A stretch of DNA of 25,032 nucleotides from an uncultured Kineothrix sp. (GTDB lineage Bacteria > Bacillota > Clostridia > Lachnospirales > Lachnospiraceae). How positions within the stretch are numbered: the first letter of the stretch is position 1; the number at the start of each line of letters is the position of its first letter. The stretch is taken from positions 11,832-36,863 of the forward strand of contig CAJUMD010000025.1 in assembly GCA_910587275.1 (NCBI GenBank), written 5' to 3'. The notes below the pieces were generated by a model. It was not told where the DNA came from, ran no database searches, and saw only the letters and a program-made list of their open reading frames with translations. A program made the translations under genes and the position numbers. Below are positions 7,104 through 13,900 of the stretch, piece by piece.

Positions 7104-8732
7104 ATGGGAAACGTGAATTGGGAGGATGCAATTAAGGAACTGGAGGTACGCCGGGAAAAGGCGAAACTCGGAGGCGGGGCAGCGAAAATTGAGAAACAGC
7201 ACGCCATCGGTAAGCTGACGGCGCGGGAGCGGGTACAGATGCTTTTGGATAAAGATACGTTTGTGGAAGTGGACGGGTTTATGGAATCCAGAATCGATGA
7301 TTTTGATTTGGACAAACGGCGCGTACCCGGCGATGGTGTCGTGACGGGGTATGGGGAAATCGACGGCAGGCTGGTGTTTGTGGCGAGCGAGGATTTTACC
7401 GTAATCGGCGGAACTTTGGGGGAGTACCATTCCTTTAAGATATGCCGTATCCAGGATATGGCGATGGAAATGAAGGCGCCTTTGATTTGTATCAACGACA
7501 GCGGCGGGGCGAGGATTGAGGAGGGGATATCTTCCCTGAGCGGTTACAGCGGAATGTTTTTGCGGCATACGAAAGCATCCGGTGTCATTCCGCAGATTGC
7601 GGTGATTTTGGGTCCCTGTTCCGGCGGAGCCTGTTATGCGCCTGCCATCTGTGATTTTATCTTCATGGTGAGGGACATTTCCAAGATGTTCATCACGGGA
7701 CCAAACGTGGTGAAGACCGTTATCAATGAGGAAGTGACGGTAGAGGAGCTGGGCGGCGCGGATGTCCATGCCAGAAAGAGCGGGGTATCCCACTTTACCT
7801 ACGATTCGGAGGGGGAATGCCTGATGGGCGTGCGGAAGCTGCTTTCCTACCTTCCGGCAAACAATACGGAGAAGCCGCCGGTGGTGAAATACAGTGAGAA
7901 GCCCTCTTTCCTGTACGGTGTTAATAAGATGATAGGAAAAGTGGGAAATATCAATAAGATTATGCAGCCGCAGGGGGACCGGTGCATCAGGCTGCGGGAC
8001 ATTGTCCCGGACAATTCCCGTCATGCCTATGACGTAAAGGCGGTTATCGACTGTATTGCGGATGAGGAAAGTTTTTTTGAAGTACAGAAAGAATTTGCCC
8101 CCAATGCCGTGATTGGCTGGGGACGGATGGCAGGGAAGGTGGTCGGTTTTGTGGCGAACCAGCCGGCGGCAATGGGCGGTTCCCTGGACTACCATGCTTC
8201 GGATAAAATCGCGCGTTTCATAAGGTTCTGTGACTGCTTTAACATACCGCTTGTTACGCTTGTGGACGTTCCCGCTTTTCTGCCGGGAACGGCGCAGGAG
8301 CATAACGGAATCATCCGCCACGGGGCGAAAGTGCTTTATGCCTATTCGGAGGCAACGGTTCCGAAGATATCCGTTATCATGAGAAAGGCTTACGGCGGCG
8401 CTTATATTGCCATGAACTCCAAGGAAATGGGGGCGGACATGGTGTTTGCATGGCCGATTGCGGAAATTGCGGTCATGGGAGCGGACGGCGCCGTAAACAT
8501 CGCTTTTAAACGAAAGATTAAGGCTGCATCCGATCCGAAAGCCATGCGGGAGCAGTGTAAGAAGGAGTATGAGGAACGTTTCCTCAATCCATATGTGGCG
8601 GCTTCACGGGGATATGTCAATGAGGTGATTAAACCGGAGGAGACCAGGGAGAAACTGCTGAAAGCGCTGCGGGCGCTTAAGAATAAGACGGTGGAAAATC
8701 CTTATAAAAAACACGGGAATATTCCACTGTAA
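7104..8732 (+). CDS. mmdA: biotin-dependent acyl-CoA carboxyltransferase subunit (methylmalonyl-CoA decarboxylase alpha / propionyl-CoA carboxylase beta type)
   Basis: The 542-residue protein has two crotonase-fold halves, each contributing an oxyanion hole for the CoA thioester. The first half shows NDSGGARIEEGI and GPCSGGACYAPA; the second shows DVPAFLPGTAQEHNGIIRHG, RKAYGGAYIAMNSK and FAWPIAEIAVMG. The family moves a carboxyl group between biotin and propionyl- or acetyl-CoA, either in sodium-pumping decarboxylases or in carboxylases. The ATG at 7104 is chosen because AAAGGAG (7088-7094) lies 9 bases upstream; an in-frame ATG at 7080 falls inside the leader repeats. It has its own promoter and terminator, with no biotin carrier, membrane subunit or biotin carboxylase beside it, so partners must be encoded elsewhere. 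Substrate and reaction direction cannot be decided from this sequence. Confidence 0.85.
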   Translation: MGNVNWEDAIKELEVRREKAKLGGGAAKIEKQHAIGKLTARERVQMLLDKDTFVEVDGFMESRIDDFDLDKRRVPGDGVVTGYGEIDGRLVFVASEDFTVIGGTLGEYHSFKICRIQDMAMEMKAPLICINDSGGARIEEGISSLSGYSGMFLRHTKASGVIPQIAVILGPCSGGACYAPAICDFIFMVRDISKMFITGPNVVKTVINEEVTVEELGGADVHARKSGVSHFTYDSEGECLMGVRKLLSYLPANNTEKPPVVKYSEKPSFLYGVNKMIGKVGNINKIMQPQGDRCIRLRDIVPDNSRHAYDVKAVIDCIADEESFFEVQKEFAPNAVIGWGRMAGKVVGFVANQPAAMGGSLDYHASDKIARFIRFCDCFNIPLVTLVDVPAFLPGTAQEHNGIIRHGAKVLYAYSEATVPKISVIMRKAYGGAYIAMNSKEMGADMVFAWPIAEIAVMGADGAVNIAFKRKIKAASDPKAMREQCKKEYEERFLNPYVAASRGYVNEVIKPEETREKLLKALRALKNKTVENPYKKHGNIPL

Positions 8733-8733
8733 G

Positions 8734-8840
8734 TATTCCTCTGCACGGGGCTGTGTAATCGAGCAGGGAAATCTTTTCCCTACTCCGCGTGCGCCATGCG
8801 CCGCCTTGGCGGCATACTTCCGCTGCATGGGGCTGCGCAT
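8734..8840 (-). repeat. family 2 GC-rich hairpin repeat, copy A
   Basis: Read on the minus strand it holds two copies of a unit beginning CGCAGCCCC or CACAGCCCC and running through GCAG(C/A)GGAA, on either side of a GCCGCC-AA-GGCGGC hairpin and a GGGAAAAGATTTCCC hairpin. The same blocks occur on the + strand at 16691-16756 and in part at 24771-24813. It lies between the mmdA stop and its terminator, so it is transcribed. Confidence 0.65.
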
Positions 8841-8845
8841 AAAGA

Positions 8846-8880
8846 AAGCATGTATGGTACAAACCCATACATGCTTTTTT
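8846..8880 (+). terminator. Rho-independent terminator after the carboxyltransferase gene
   Basis: AAGCATGTATGG (8846-8857) pairs perfectly with CCATACATGCTT (8865-8876), and Ts run to 8880. It lies between converging genes and may also help stop the minus-strand FliD-like transcript, though the A-run on that side is short. Confidence 0.9.
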
Positions 8881-8897
8881 GTAATTCCAAATATATT

Positions 8898-10205
8898 CTA
8901 GCAGTAGCTGTTAAATAACATACCGCTGAATGCACTGGTAATATACGGTGTCGCAAAGTTCTTGCCCGGATTTTTGTAAGCAATGAGCGTCTTGTTGACA
9001 TAATCCATGGGATTCAGGGAAATCTGATCCATTTTACGCACTAAAGTATTGGCAAAACCGCGGATGGCGGAAAAGTCCTCTTTCGCGTATTCGGAAAATG
9101 CCGCATGGCGCAGCTCATTCTTATCAATGGCAATCGTTCCGTTTTCCTGGATGTTTAATCCAAGGATGTCAAACTGGTTGTGGTAACGTGCCGTAATACC
9201 ACGCATCTCACCGAGAAGCCTGCGGCTGCCCGCGAAGTCATCTTTGTACTGGGCAGTGTGCTCGATAAAGGAATTGTAGCCTTTCACCAGGGAGCTGATG
9301 TTTTCACTTAAGGATTCCACATCCGTTTTCAACCCAATGGTAGCCGTATCGCCTTTGGAGGAGCTTACGCCCTTTAAAGTAACATCAAACAGGTTATCGA
9401 TGGAAAAGCTGTTTGACTGTGAGGTGAGTTCCGCACCGTTCAAGGTAAATTCCGCATTAGAAGCCGGATTGGTCAACTGATCCAAACCGAAATAGGAAAC
9501 GGAACCTTCCCTTTTGCTCGTATAATCGTCGGATACCAAAAACACGGAAGACTTATTGTCCTTCAGTCCTTCTGCCACGGAACGCAGGCGGAGCGCATAA
9601 CTGCCATTCCCGCCGTCTATCACTTCGGCGTTTAATCCGATTTCCGCATTGCTGATTAATTTCGCAAGCCGGTCCTGAATGGATTTGTTGGTCTCGCCTT
9701 CCTTAATATTGTACTGGAACTCATAATTTAAATCGTTGATATGCACATCAAAAGAATACGTATCCGGTTTTAACTGGGTTTTTGTATTGGGAAGGAAAGT
9801 ACCCGTATTTACCTGATTGGAAGCCAGGGAATGCACTTCAATCTCATAAGACGGAACTTCGGCATTCTCAGGATGCTCCCCGGTAAAAACCACCGATGCG
9901 ATATCTTCGTTACTGGAGTAGGAAGCCTTTTTGTTTAAAATCTTTTCCTCGTCCAAGCCTCCTAAAGAGGCGATTACATTGCGGAGTTCTCTGGCATCTT
10001 CTTTTACTCCCACGGCAAAGCTCCGGGATTCCTTGGTGCTGTCGAGTTTGTATAAAGGAGATTCCTTATTCAGCTTAACAATGGAATTGTATATGCTGCG
10101 GAGTTCACTCTTTTTATGTGTATCGTAACGGGAAGAACTCTTTGGCGCATAAGACGTCATATAATAATTATATACAGTGTTAAGCGAAATACTGTTATAT
10201 GCCAT
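8898..10205 (-). CDS. orphan FliD-like (flagellar hook-associated protein 2 family) protein
   Basis: This 435-residue protein has no signal peptide and no membrane segment. Its C-terminal half carries FliD-type blocks, for example LFDVTLKGVSSSKGDTATIGL followed by a helix with LVKGYNSFIEH, then GILG-like and IAIDKNEL segments. This is the D2/D3 plus C-terminal helix layout of the filament cap. The N-terminus (NTVYNYYMTSYAPKSSSRYDTHKK) does not have the usual SGLDT start of flagellar FliD. A strong AAAGGAGG site precedes the ATG. No other flagellar gene is visible; its neighbours are a lipoprotein gene and ribosomal genes. It could be a degenerate or repurposed cap homologue, or a real cap encoded apart. 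It ends in an unusual terminal Cys. The family call is from pattern recognition. Confidence 0.65.
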   Translation of the reverse strand: MAYNSISLNTVYNYYMTSYAPKSSSRYDTHKKSELRSIYNSIVKLNKESPLYKLDSTKESRSFAVGVKEDARELRNVIASLGGLDEEKILNKKASYSSNEDIASVVFTGEHPENAEVPSYEIEVHSLASNQVNTGTFLPNTKTQLKPDTYSFDVHINDLNYEFQYNIKEGETNKSIQDRLAKLISNAEIGLNAEVIDGGNGSYALRLRSVAEGLKDNKSSVFLVSDDYTSKREGSVSYFGLDQLTNPASNAEFTLNGAELTSQSNSFSIDNLFDVTLKGVSSSKGDTATIGLKTDVESLSENISSLVKGYNSFIEHTAQYKDDFAGSRRLLGEMRGITARYHNQFDILGLNIQENGTIAIDKNELRHAAFSEYAKEDFSAIRGFANTLVRKMDQISLNPMDYVNKTLIAYKNPGKNFATPYITSAFSGMLFNSYC

Positions 10206-10243
10206 GACACTCCCCTCCTTTCGTCCTTGAAATCATACTTTCG

Positions 10244-10300
10244 CGGGAATCTGTTCCCGTGCAGGTAGACGGAAGCGCAACACACTTTCCGTCCGTCCTC
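10244..10300 (-). other. two hairpins in the FliD-like 5' leader
   Basis: CGGGAA (10244-10249) pairs with TTCCCG (10254-10259). Next to it GACGGAA pairs with TTCCGTC across a 12-base loop (about 10269-10294). Both lie in the ~115-base leader between the extended -10 promoter and the ribosome binding site. No known riboswitch class is recognised and no T-tract follows. Confidence 0.4.
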
Positions 10301-10328
10301 GTATTAGGGTGCAACATAGTTTTCTTAC

Positions 10329-10337
10329 ATTATATCA
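10329..10337 (-). promoter_or_regulatory. extended -10 promoter for the FliD-like gene
   Basis: On the minus strand TGATATAAT is a perfect -10 with the extended TGn element. The bases 17 upstream (TGTTTT) are a poor -35, which extended -10 promoters tolerate. The start would lie near 10322, about 115 bases before the ATG. Confidence 0.6.
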
Positions 10338-10393
10338 TATTTATCGGTAGGAAAACAGGAAAAATGTAGGGGGGAGCACAAATTTTTTTGTTT

Positions 10394-10873
10394 TTACGGC
10401 TTATTTTTTAAGGATATGCCGTCCCCTGCCCTGATTTCCAGCTGGAAACCGCAGACACCTTTTTCCCCGTTCCCAGTAAAATGAATGGTCCCCGTCCCTG
10501 CCGTTACGGCAATTTCCTCCGTGGTAAGGGTTCCGTCTTTTTCGGAGAGGAGCGTCGCCGTGCCGTCCTGTGCGGTATAGACCAACTGCACGTTTCCGCG
10601 CAGGGGACGGATATTCCCGGTAATATACAGCGTGGAATCTTCCGCGGCATTCAGCCAGGCGATAACCGCATTTTCCTTGTTTGCGCTTTGGTATACCTGC
10701 CCGGATGCCGTACATACCTGTCCTTCCAAACCGGATTGGTAATTATTAAAGTAGCTGGATGTTTCCTCTAAAGACAATTTTTCATATTCGCTGTCCGAAA
10801 CAAAGATAACACCGCATCCGCAAAGACTGAGGCATAACAGGACGGACAAGATATAAATTTTTTTGTTTTGCAT
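10394..10873 (-). CDS. small lipoprotein of unknown function
   Basis: The 159-residue product starts with a short lipoprotein signal peptide: MQNKKIYIL, a hydrophobic core, and lipobox LCGC with C20 as the lipidated residue. AAGGAG lies about 11 bases before the ATG. The mature part is small, polar and probably beta-rich (alternating segments such as TLYITGNIRPLRGNVQLVYT), which suggests a compact extracytoplasmic domain. No catalytic motif is recognised. It stands upstream of the FliD-like gene on the same strand with 188 bases between them, and that gene has its own promoter, so a functional link is only suggested by position. A weak promoter (TTGTAC, 18 bases, TTTAAT) can be seen upstream near 10895-10925. 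Confidence 0.75.
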   Translation of the reverse strand: MQNKKIYILSVLLCLSLCGCGVIFVSDSEYEKLSLEETSSYFNNYQSGLEGQVCTASGQVYQSANKENAVIAWLNAAEDSTLYITGNIRPLRGNVQLVYTAQDGTATLLSEKDGTLTTEEIAVTAGTGTIHFTGNGEKGVCGFQLEIRAGDGISLKNKP

Positions 10874-10949
10874 ATTTGGTATCTTCTCCTTCTTAGTCTT
10901 TTTTATTTATTAAATAAAACGTTCTTTTCAGCGTACAATCTTCAAAAAT

Positions 10950-11376
10950 ATGAAAACATGAAGCCTGAACTGTTATGTTTGGGGGGTGAGTGCGCCCCTG
11001 GCTTTTGCTGGATATCAAAAAGGAATATCGCATTACACCATTTTTACCCAGCACGGGTGGGAGAATTTTGCGGGGCGGCGGCAGCGGGATTGCCTGTCTC
11101 GGATTTTTCGTGCTTCGTTTCCGGCGGAGTTTTTCTTAACAGAATGCGGACACATTAGGGAAATCGGGCAATGGATGCCCGATTTAGCCCGATGCGGCAA
11201 GGATGCCGCTTGAGGGCGTCCCGCAGCCTGTGGAAACCTATCCCATTCTGTTTAGAAAAACCCGCCGGAAAAAGTGCACGAAAATCCGGGACAGGCAATC
11301 CCGCTGCCGCCGCCCACCAAAAAACTTTCTCCCGTGCGTCCTCCCATCAACATAACATTTCAGCCTGAACTGTTAC
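10950..11376. repeat. near-complete palindromic element, family 1
   Basis: Two arms (about 11050-11146 and 11244-11340) are imperfect reverse complements over ~97 bases. They include an exact 26-base match (11073-11098 against 11290-11315) and CAGAATG/CATTCTG at the inner edge. The apex holds two perfect hairpins: AAATCGGGCA/TGCCCGATTT (11161-11185) and GCGGCA/TGCCGC (11194-11209). The right end is CCTGAACTGTTAC (to 11376); the left end is degenerate and its boundary near 10950 is uncertain. No transposase is encoded. It fills most of the gap between the minus-strand lipoprotein gene and the rpmG promoter. Confidence 0.8.
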
Positions 11377-11406
11377 CACTTTTCCATAAAAAATCATGGA
11401 AACCAG

Positions 11407-11436
11407 TTGACTTTCTCCCTGTTCCTATGGTATAGT
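11407..11436 (+). promoter_or_regulatory. sigma-A promoter for rpmG-secE-nusG
   Basis: TTGACT (11407-11412) and TATAGT (11431-11436) are 18 bases apart. It lies 31 bases after the end of the palindromic element and should start transcription near 11443, giving a leader of about 54 bases before rpmG. Confidence 0.8.
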
Positions 11437-11496
11437 AATCAAACAAGATTTAGTCACAGGTCTTTTTTTTATGCTCAAAAATTGGAGGAAAAATAA

Positions 11497-11646
11497 ATGC
11501 GTACGAGAATCACATTGGCATGTACAGAATGCAAACAGCGTAACTACAACACCACAAAAGATAAGAAGACACATCCCGACCGGATGGAAATCAAGAAATA
11601 CTGCAAATTCTGCAGGACCCACACGTTACACAAAGAAACGAAGTAA
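11497..11646 (+). CDS. rpmG: 50S ribosomal protein L33, zinc-ribbon form
   Basis: The 49-residue basic protein has the normal length of L33 and carries two CxxC pairs (C9-C12 and C36-C39) that bind zinc, marking the zinc-dependent (C+) form. It sits in the large ribosomal subunit near the E site. TTGGAGGA lies 7-10 bases before the ATG. It starts the rpmG-secE-nusG-rplK-rplA cluster, an order common in Firmicutes. secE follows after 31 bases. Confidence 0.97.
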   Translation: MRTRITLACTECKQRNYNTTKDKKTHPDRMEIKKYCKFCRTHTLHKETK

Positions 11647-11677
11647 AGGCAGTCTGTATTTTTGAAAGGAGTACAAT

Positions 11678-11887
11678 ATGGGAGATTCCGCAAAGACAGA
11701 TAAGACGCCGAAGCCGAATTTTTTTCAGGGTGTAAAAACGGAATTTAAGAAAATTGCTTGGCCGGACAAGGATTCGCTGCTTAAGCAGTCCGTTGCGGTT
11801 GTCTGCATTTCCGTGGTGGCAGGCGCAATCATCGCCGTACTCGATTTTCTGTTCCAGTATGGCATTGATTTCCTGACGACATTATAG
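11678..11887 (+). CDS. secE: preprotein translocase subunit SecE
   Basis: This 69-residue protein has the single-membrane-segment form of SecE usual in Gram-positive bacteria. The amphipathic region FFQGVKTEFKKIAWPDKDSL (residues ~15-34) contains the family's KKIxWP motif, followed by one membrane helix at about 38-62. It clamps SecY in the SecYEG protein-export channel. AAAGGAG precedes the ATG with good spacing. It sits between rpmG and nusG in the standard order, 15 bases before nusG. Confidence 0.97.
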   Translation: MGDSAKTDKTPKPNFFQGVKTEFKKIAWPDKDSLLKQSVAVVCISVVAGAIIAVLDFLFQYGIDFLTTL

Positions 11888-11902
11888 AGTGGGGGCGAAT
11901 AG

Positions 11903-12421
11903 ATGGCAGAGGCAAACTGGTATGTAGTGCATACCTATTCCGGATATGAAAATAAAGTCAAGGCCAATATTGAGAAGACCATCGAAAACAGGCATTTGGA
12001 GGAAGAAATCCTGGAAGTCCGCGTCCCCATGCAGGAAGTGGTGGAAATGAAGAACGGCGCCAGGAAAAATGTCCAGAAAAAAATGTTTCCGGGATATGTC
12101 CTGATCAATATGGTGATGAATGACGACACTTGGTATGTGGTCAGAAATACAAGGGGCGTGACGGGATTCGTGGGACCGGGAAGCAAACCGGTGCCGCTTA
12201 CGGAAGCAGAGATGAAACCCCTCGGTATTAAGATGGAAAATGTCTCCGTGGATTTCGGGGAAGGGGATTCCGTTGCGGTTGTGGCCGGCGTTTGGAAAGA
12301 TACGGTCGGCATCGTCCAAAGGATGGATTACGGCAAACAGACGGCGACCATCAACGTGGAACTGTTCGGCAGGGAGACACCGGTCGAAATCGGTTTCGCG
12401 GAAGTTAGGAAAATGGAATAA
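11903..12421 (+). CDS. nusG: transcription termination/antitermination factor NusG
   Basis: The 172-residue protein has the NGN domain (starting WYVVHTYSGYENKVKANIEK, with the FPGYVLI strand near residue 62) that binds RNA polymerase. A C-terminal KOW domain follows (GDSVAVVAGVWKDTVGIVQ, about residues 122-140), which contacts ribosomal or termination partners. It is cytoplasmic and affects pausing, Rho-dependent termination and coupling to translation. GGGGG precedes the start. It is the usual neighbour of secE and of rplK; a 170-base spacer with a candidate L1 site separates it from rplK. Length is normal for the family. Confidence 0.97.
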   Translation: MAEANWYVVHTYSGYENKVKANIEKTIENRHLEEEILEVRVPMQEVVEMKNGARKNVQKKMFPGYVLINMVMNDDTWYVVRNTRGVTGFVGPGSKPVPLTEAEMKPLGIKMENVSVDFGEGDSVAVVAGVWKDTVGIVQRMDYGKQTATINVELFGRETPVEIGFAEVRKME

Positions 12422-12524
12422 ATATGGAATAAAAGAAAAACAACGAAAAACCAAAGCAGGTATTTATGCCGTATTCCGGCTTAAATATAGCAGTAACTGA
12501 GTAGTTCCGGTTCGTTCCGGGACA

Positions 12525-12570
12525 GTGGGAGCAGGAACCCATTTTCACCGGGGGAATGCGCCATACCACA
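12525..12570 (+). promoter_or_regulatory. candidate ribosomal protein L1 autoregulatory site before rplK
   Basis: GTGGGAG at 12525-12531 and ATACCAC at 12563-12569 can pair (GTGG with CCAC) around an asymmetric loop, just before the rplK ribosome binding site. The pattern resembles the L1-binding part of 23S rRNA (GGAGCC...AUACCAC), and L1 is known to repress its own operon this way in other bacteria. A related shorter form precedes rplA. This is an inference from the pattern. Confidence 0.4.
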
Positions 12571-12591
12571 ATATTTTAGGAGGTAGCCAAA

Positions 12592-13017
12592 ATGGCAAAG
12601 AAAGTAGAAGGATACATTAAGTTACAGATTCCTGCCGGCAAAGCGACACCGGCTCCGCCGGTTGGTCCCGCGCTTGGACAGCATGGCGTGAACATCGTTG
12701 AATTTACGAAGCAGTTCAATGCAAGGACAGCGGATAAGGGTGACCTGATTATTCCGGTTGTAATTACCGTATATGCGGACAGAAGTTTCAGTTTTGTTAC
12801 AAAGACTCCGCCGGCACCGGTGCTTTTGAAAAAGGCATGTAATATTAAGTCCGGTTCCGCAGTACCGAACAAGACGAAAGTTGCCAAGATTTCCAAGGAA
12901 AAAGTAAAGGAAATCGCGGAAATGAAAATGCCTGATTTGAATGCTGCATCTTTGGAAGCGGCAATGAGCATGATTGCCGGTACGGCAAGAAGCATGGGAA
13001 TCACAGTGGAAGATTAA
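12592..13017 (+). CDS. rplK: 50S ribosomal protein L11
   Basis: The 141-residue protein, normal length, starts with the conserved KLQIPAGKATPAPPVGPALG segment that folds over the GTPase-associated centre of 23S rRNA. Its C-terminal half ends with AGTARSMGITV, typical of the rRNA-binding domain. L11 helps elongation factors and RelA sense the ribosome. TTAGGAGGT precedes the ATG. A 53-base spacer holding the second candidate L1 site separates it from rplA. Expression probably comes from the promoter at 11407. Confidence 0.98.
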   Translation: MAKKVEGYIKLQIPAGKATPAPPVGPALGQHGVNIVEFTKQFNARTADKGDLIIPVVITVYADRSFSFVTKTPPAPVLLKKACNIKSGSAVPNKTKVAKISKEKVKEIAEMKMPDLNAASLEAAMSMIAGTARSMGITVED

Positions 13018-13026
13018 CAAGTAAAG

Positions 13027-13056
13027 AGTGGGAGGCGCAATGCCGTTTGAACCATA
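13027..13056 (+). promoter_or_regulatory. second candidate L1-binding site between rplK and rplA
   Basis: GTGGGAGGC (13028-13036) and GCC...ACCA (13042-13054) can form a short stem with UGG/CCA and GC/GC pairs and an asymmetric inner loop, directly before the rplA ribosome binding site. It shares the GTGGGAG...ACCA order with the site before rplK. This fits L1 repressing its own translation but is unproven. Confidence 0.35.
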
Positions 13057-13069
13057 GGAGGAATTCATA

Positions 13070-13759
13070 ATGAAACATGGAAAAAAATATAATGAGGCTG
13101 CAAAACAGGTAGACCGTTCCGTACAGTATGAGCCTGCGGAAGCAATTTCGCTGGCAAAGAAAACGTCGGTGGCAAAATTTGACGAAACCATCGAAGTCCA
13201 CATCAGAACAGGCTGCGACGGACGCCATGCAGAGCAGCAGATTCGCGGCGCCGTTGTATTGCCCAACGGTACCGGTAAAGAAGTAAAGGTATTGGTTTTC
13301 GCAAAAGGCGATAAAATTGCGGAAGCGGAAGCGGCAGGAGCTGATTTCACGGGCGGGGATGAACTTATCCCCAGGATACAGAATGACGGATGGCTGGATT
13401 TTGACGTTGTGGTAGCGACACCGGATATGATGGGCGTGGTAGGACGTCTTGGTAAGGTGCTCGGACCGAAAGGTTTGATGCCGAACCCGAAAGCCGGAAC
13501 CGTAACTATGGACGTAACGAAAGCGGTTAAGGATATCAAGGCAGGTAAGATTGAGTACAGGCTGGATAAGGCAAACATCATCCACGTGCCGATTGGAAAG
13601 GCTTCCTTTACGGAAGAACAGTTGCAGCAGAACTTCAATGCACTGATGGAAGCAATCGTAAAGGCAAGACCGTCGGCATTAAAGGGTCAGTTCTTAAGAA
13701 GCATTACCCTGTCTTCCACCATGGGACCGGGCGTGAAAGTAAGTGTAGCGAAATTCTAA
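13070..13759 (+). CDS. rplA: 50S ribosomal protein L1
   Basis: The 229-residue protein, normal length, has the L1 two-domain pattern: an N-terminal KFDETIEVHIRTGCDGRHAEQQIRG part, a central domain with VVATPDMMGVVGRLGKVLGPKGLMPNPKAGTV (residues ~109-140), and a C-terminal return to domain I ending SSTMGPGVKVSV. It forms the mobile L1 stalk at the ribosomal E site and is a translational repressor of its own operon in other bacteria. AGGAGG lies 8 bases before the ATG. A strong terminator follows 6 bases after the stop, so the rpmG-to-rplA transcript ends here and does not run into rplJ as it does in many relatives. Confidence 0.98.
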   Translation: MKHGKKYNEAAKQVDRSVQYEPAEAISLAKKTSVAKFDETIEVHIRTGCDGRHAEQQIRGAVVLPNGTGKEVKVLVFAKGDKIAEAEAAGADFTGGDELIPRIQNDGWLDFDVVVATPDMMGVVGRLGKVLGPKGLMPNPKAGTVTMDVTKAVKDIKAGKIEYRLDKANIIHVPIGKASFTEEQLQQNFNALMEAIVKARPSALKGQFLRSITLSSTMGPGVKVSVAKF

Positions 13760-13765
13760 ATATAA

Positions 13766-13799
13766 GCCACCTGCCGGTCCCGGACCGCAGGTGGTTTTT
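13766..13799 (+). terminator. Rho-independent terminator after rplA
   Basis: CCACCTGC (13766-13773) pairs with GCAGGTGG (13786-13793). Inside, GGTCC (13775-13779) pairs with GGACC (13781-13785), leaving one bulged C and a one-base tip, so the two-part stem is long and GC-rich. A run of Ts follows from 13794. It isolates rplKA from the downstream genes. Confidence 0.92.
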
Positions 13800-13801
13800 T
13801 G

Positions 13802-13877
13802 GACGGAACCATAAAAAGGATGCCGTGAAAGCGGCGCACAGGCTATACGGCGGATGGGGGGAGCCGTCTATGGTTCC
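13802..13877 (+). other. structured region with long inverted repeat before the CapA-like gene
   Basis: GGAACCATA (13805-13813) is the exact reverse complement of TATGGTTCC (13869-13877). GACGG (13802-13806) also complements CCGTC (13864-13868), giving a competing pair. A GCCG/CGGC hairpin lies between them. It occupies most of the gap between the rplA terminator and the CapA-like gene. No good promoter is recognised inside; it may be a leader structure or an old insertion. Confidence 0.4.
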
Positions 13878-13900
13878 CAAAACAGGGTCAGGAGCGAAGC

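Noticed and set aside
7056..8321. Long minus-strand open frame (421 codons) opposite the carboxyltransferase gene
   Set aside because: It is the shadow of a strongly biased real gene; no ribosome binding site or family motif is visible and it runs into the leader repeats.
10950..11376. Insertion sequence with a transposase
   Set aside because: Open frames inside are short and biased by the palindrome; no DDE, HUH or serine recombinase motif is present.
11647..11677. Possible tRNA-Trp between rpmG and secE, as in some clostridia
   Set aside because: The gap is only 31 bases and contains just the secE ribosome binding site.
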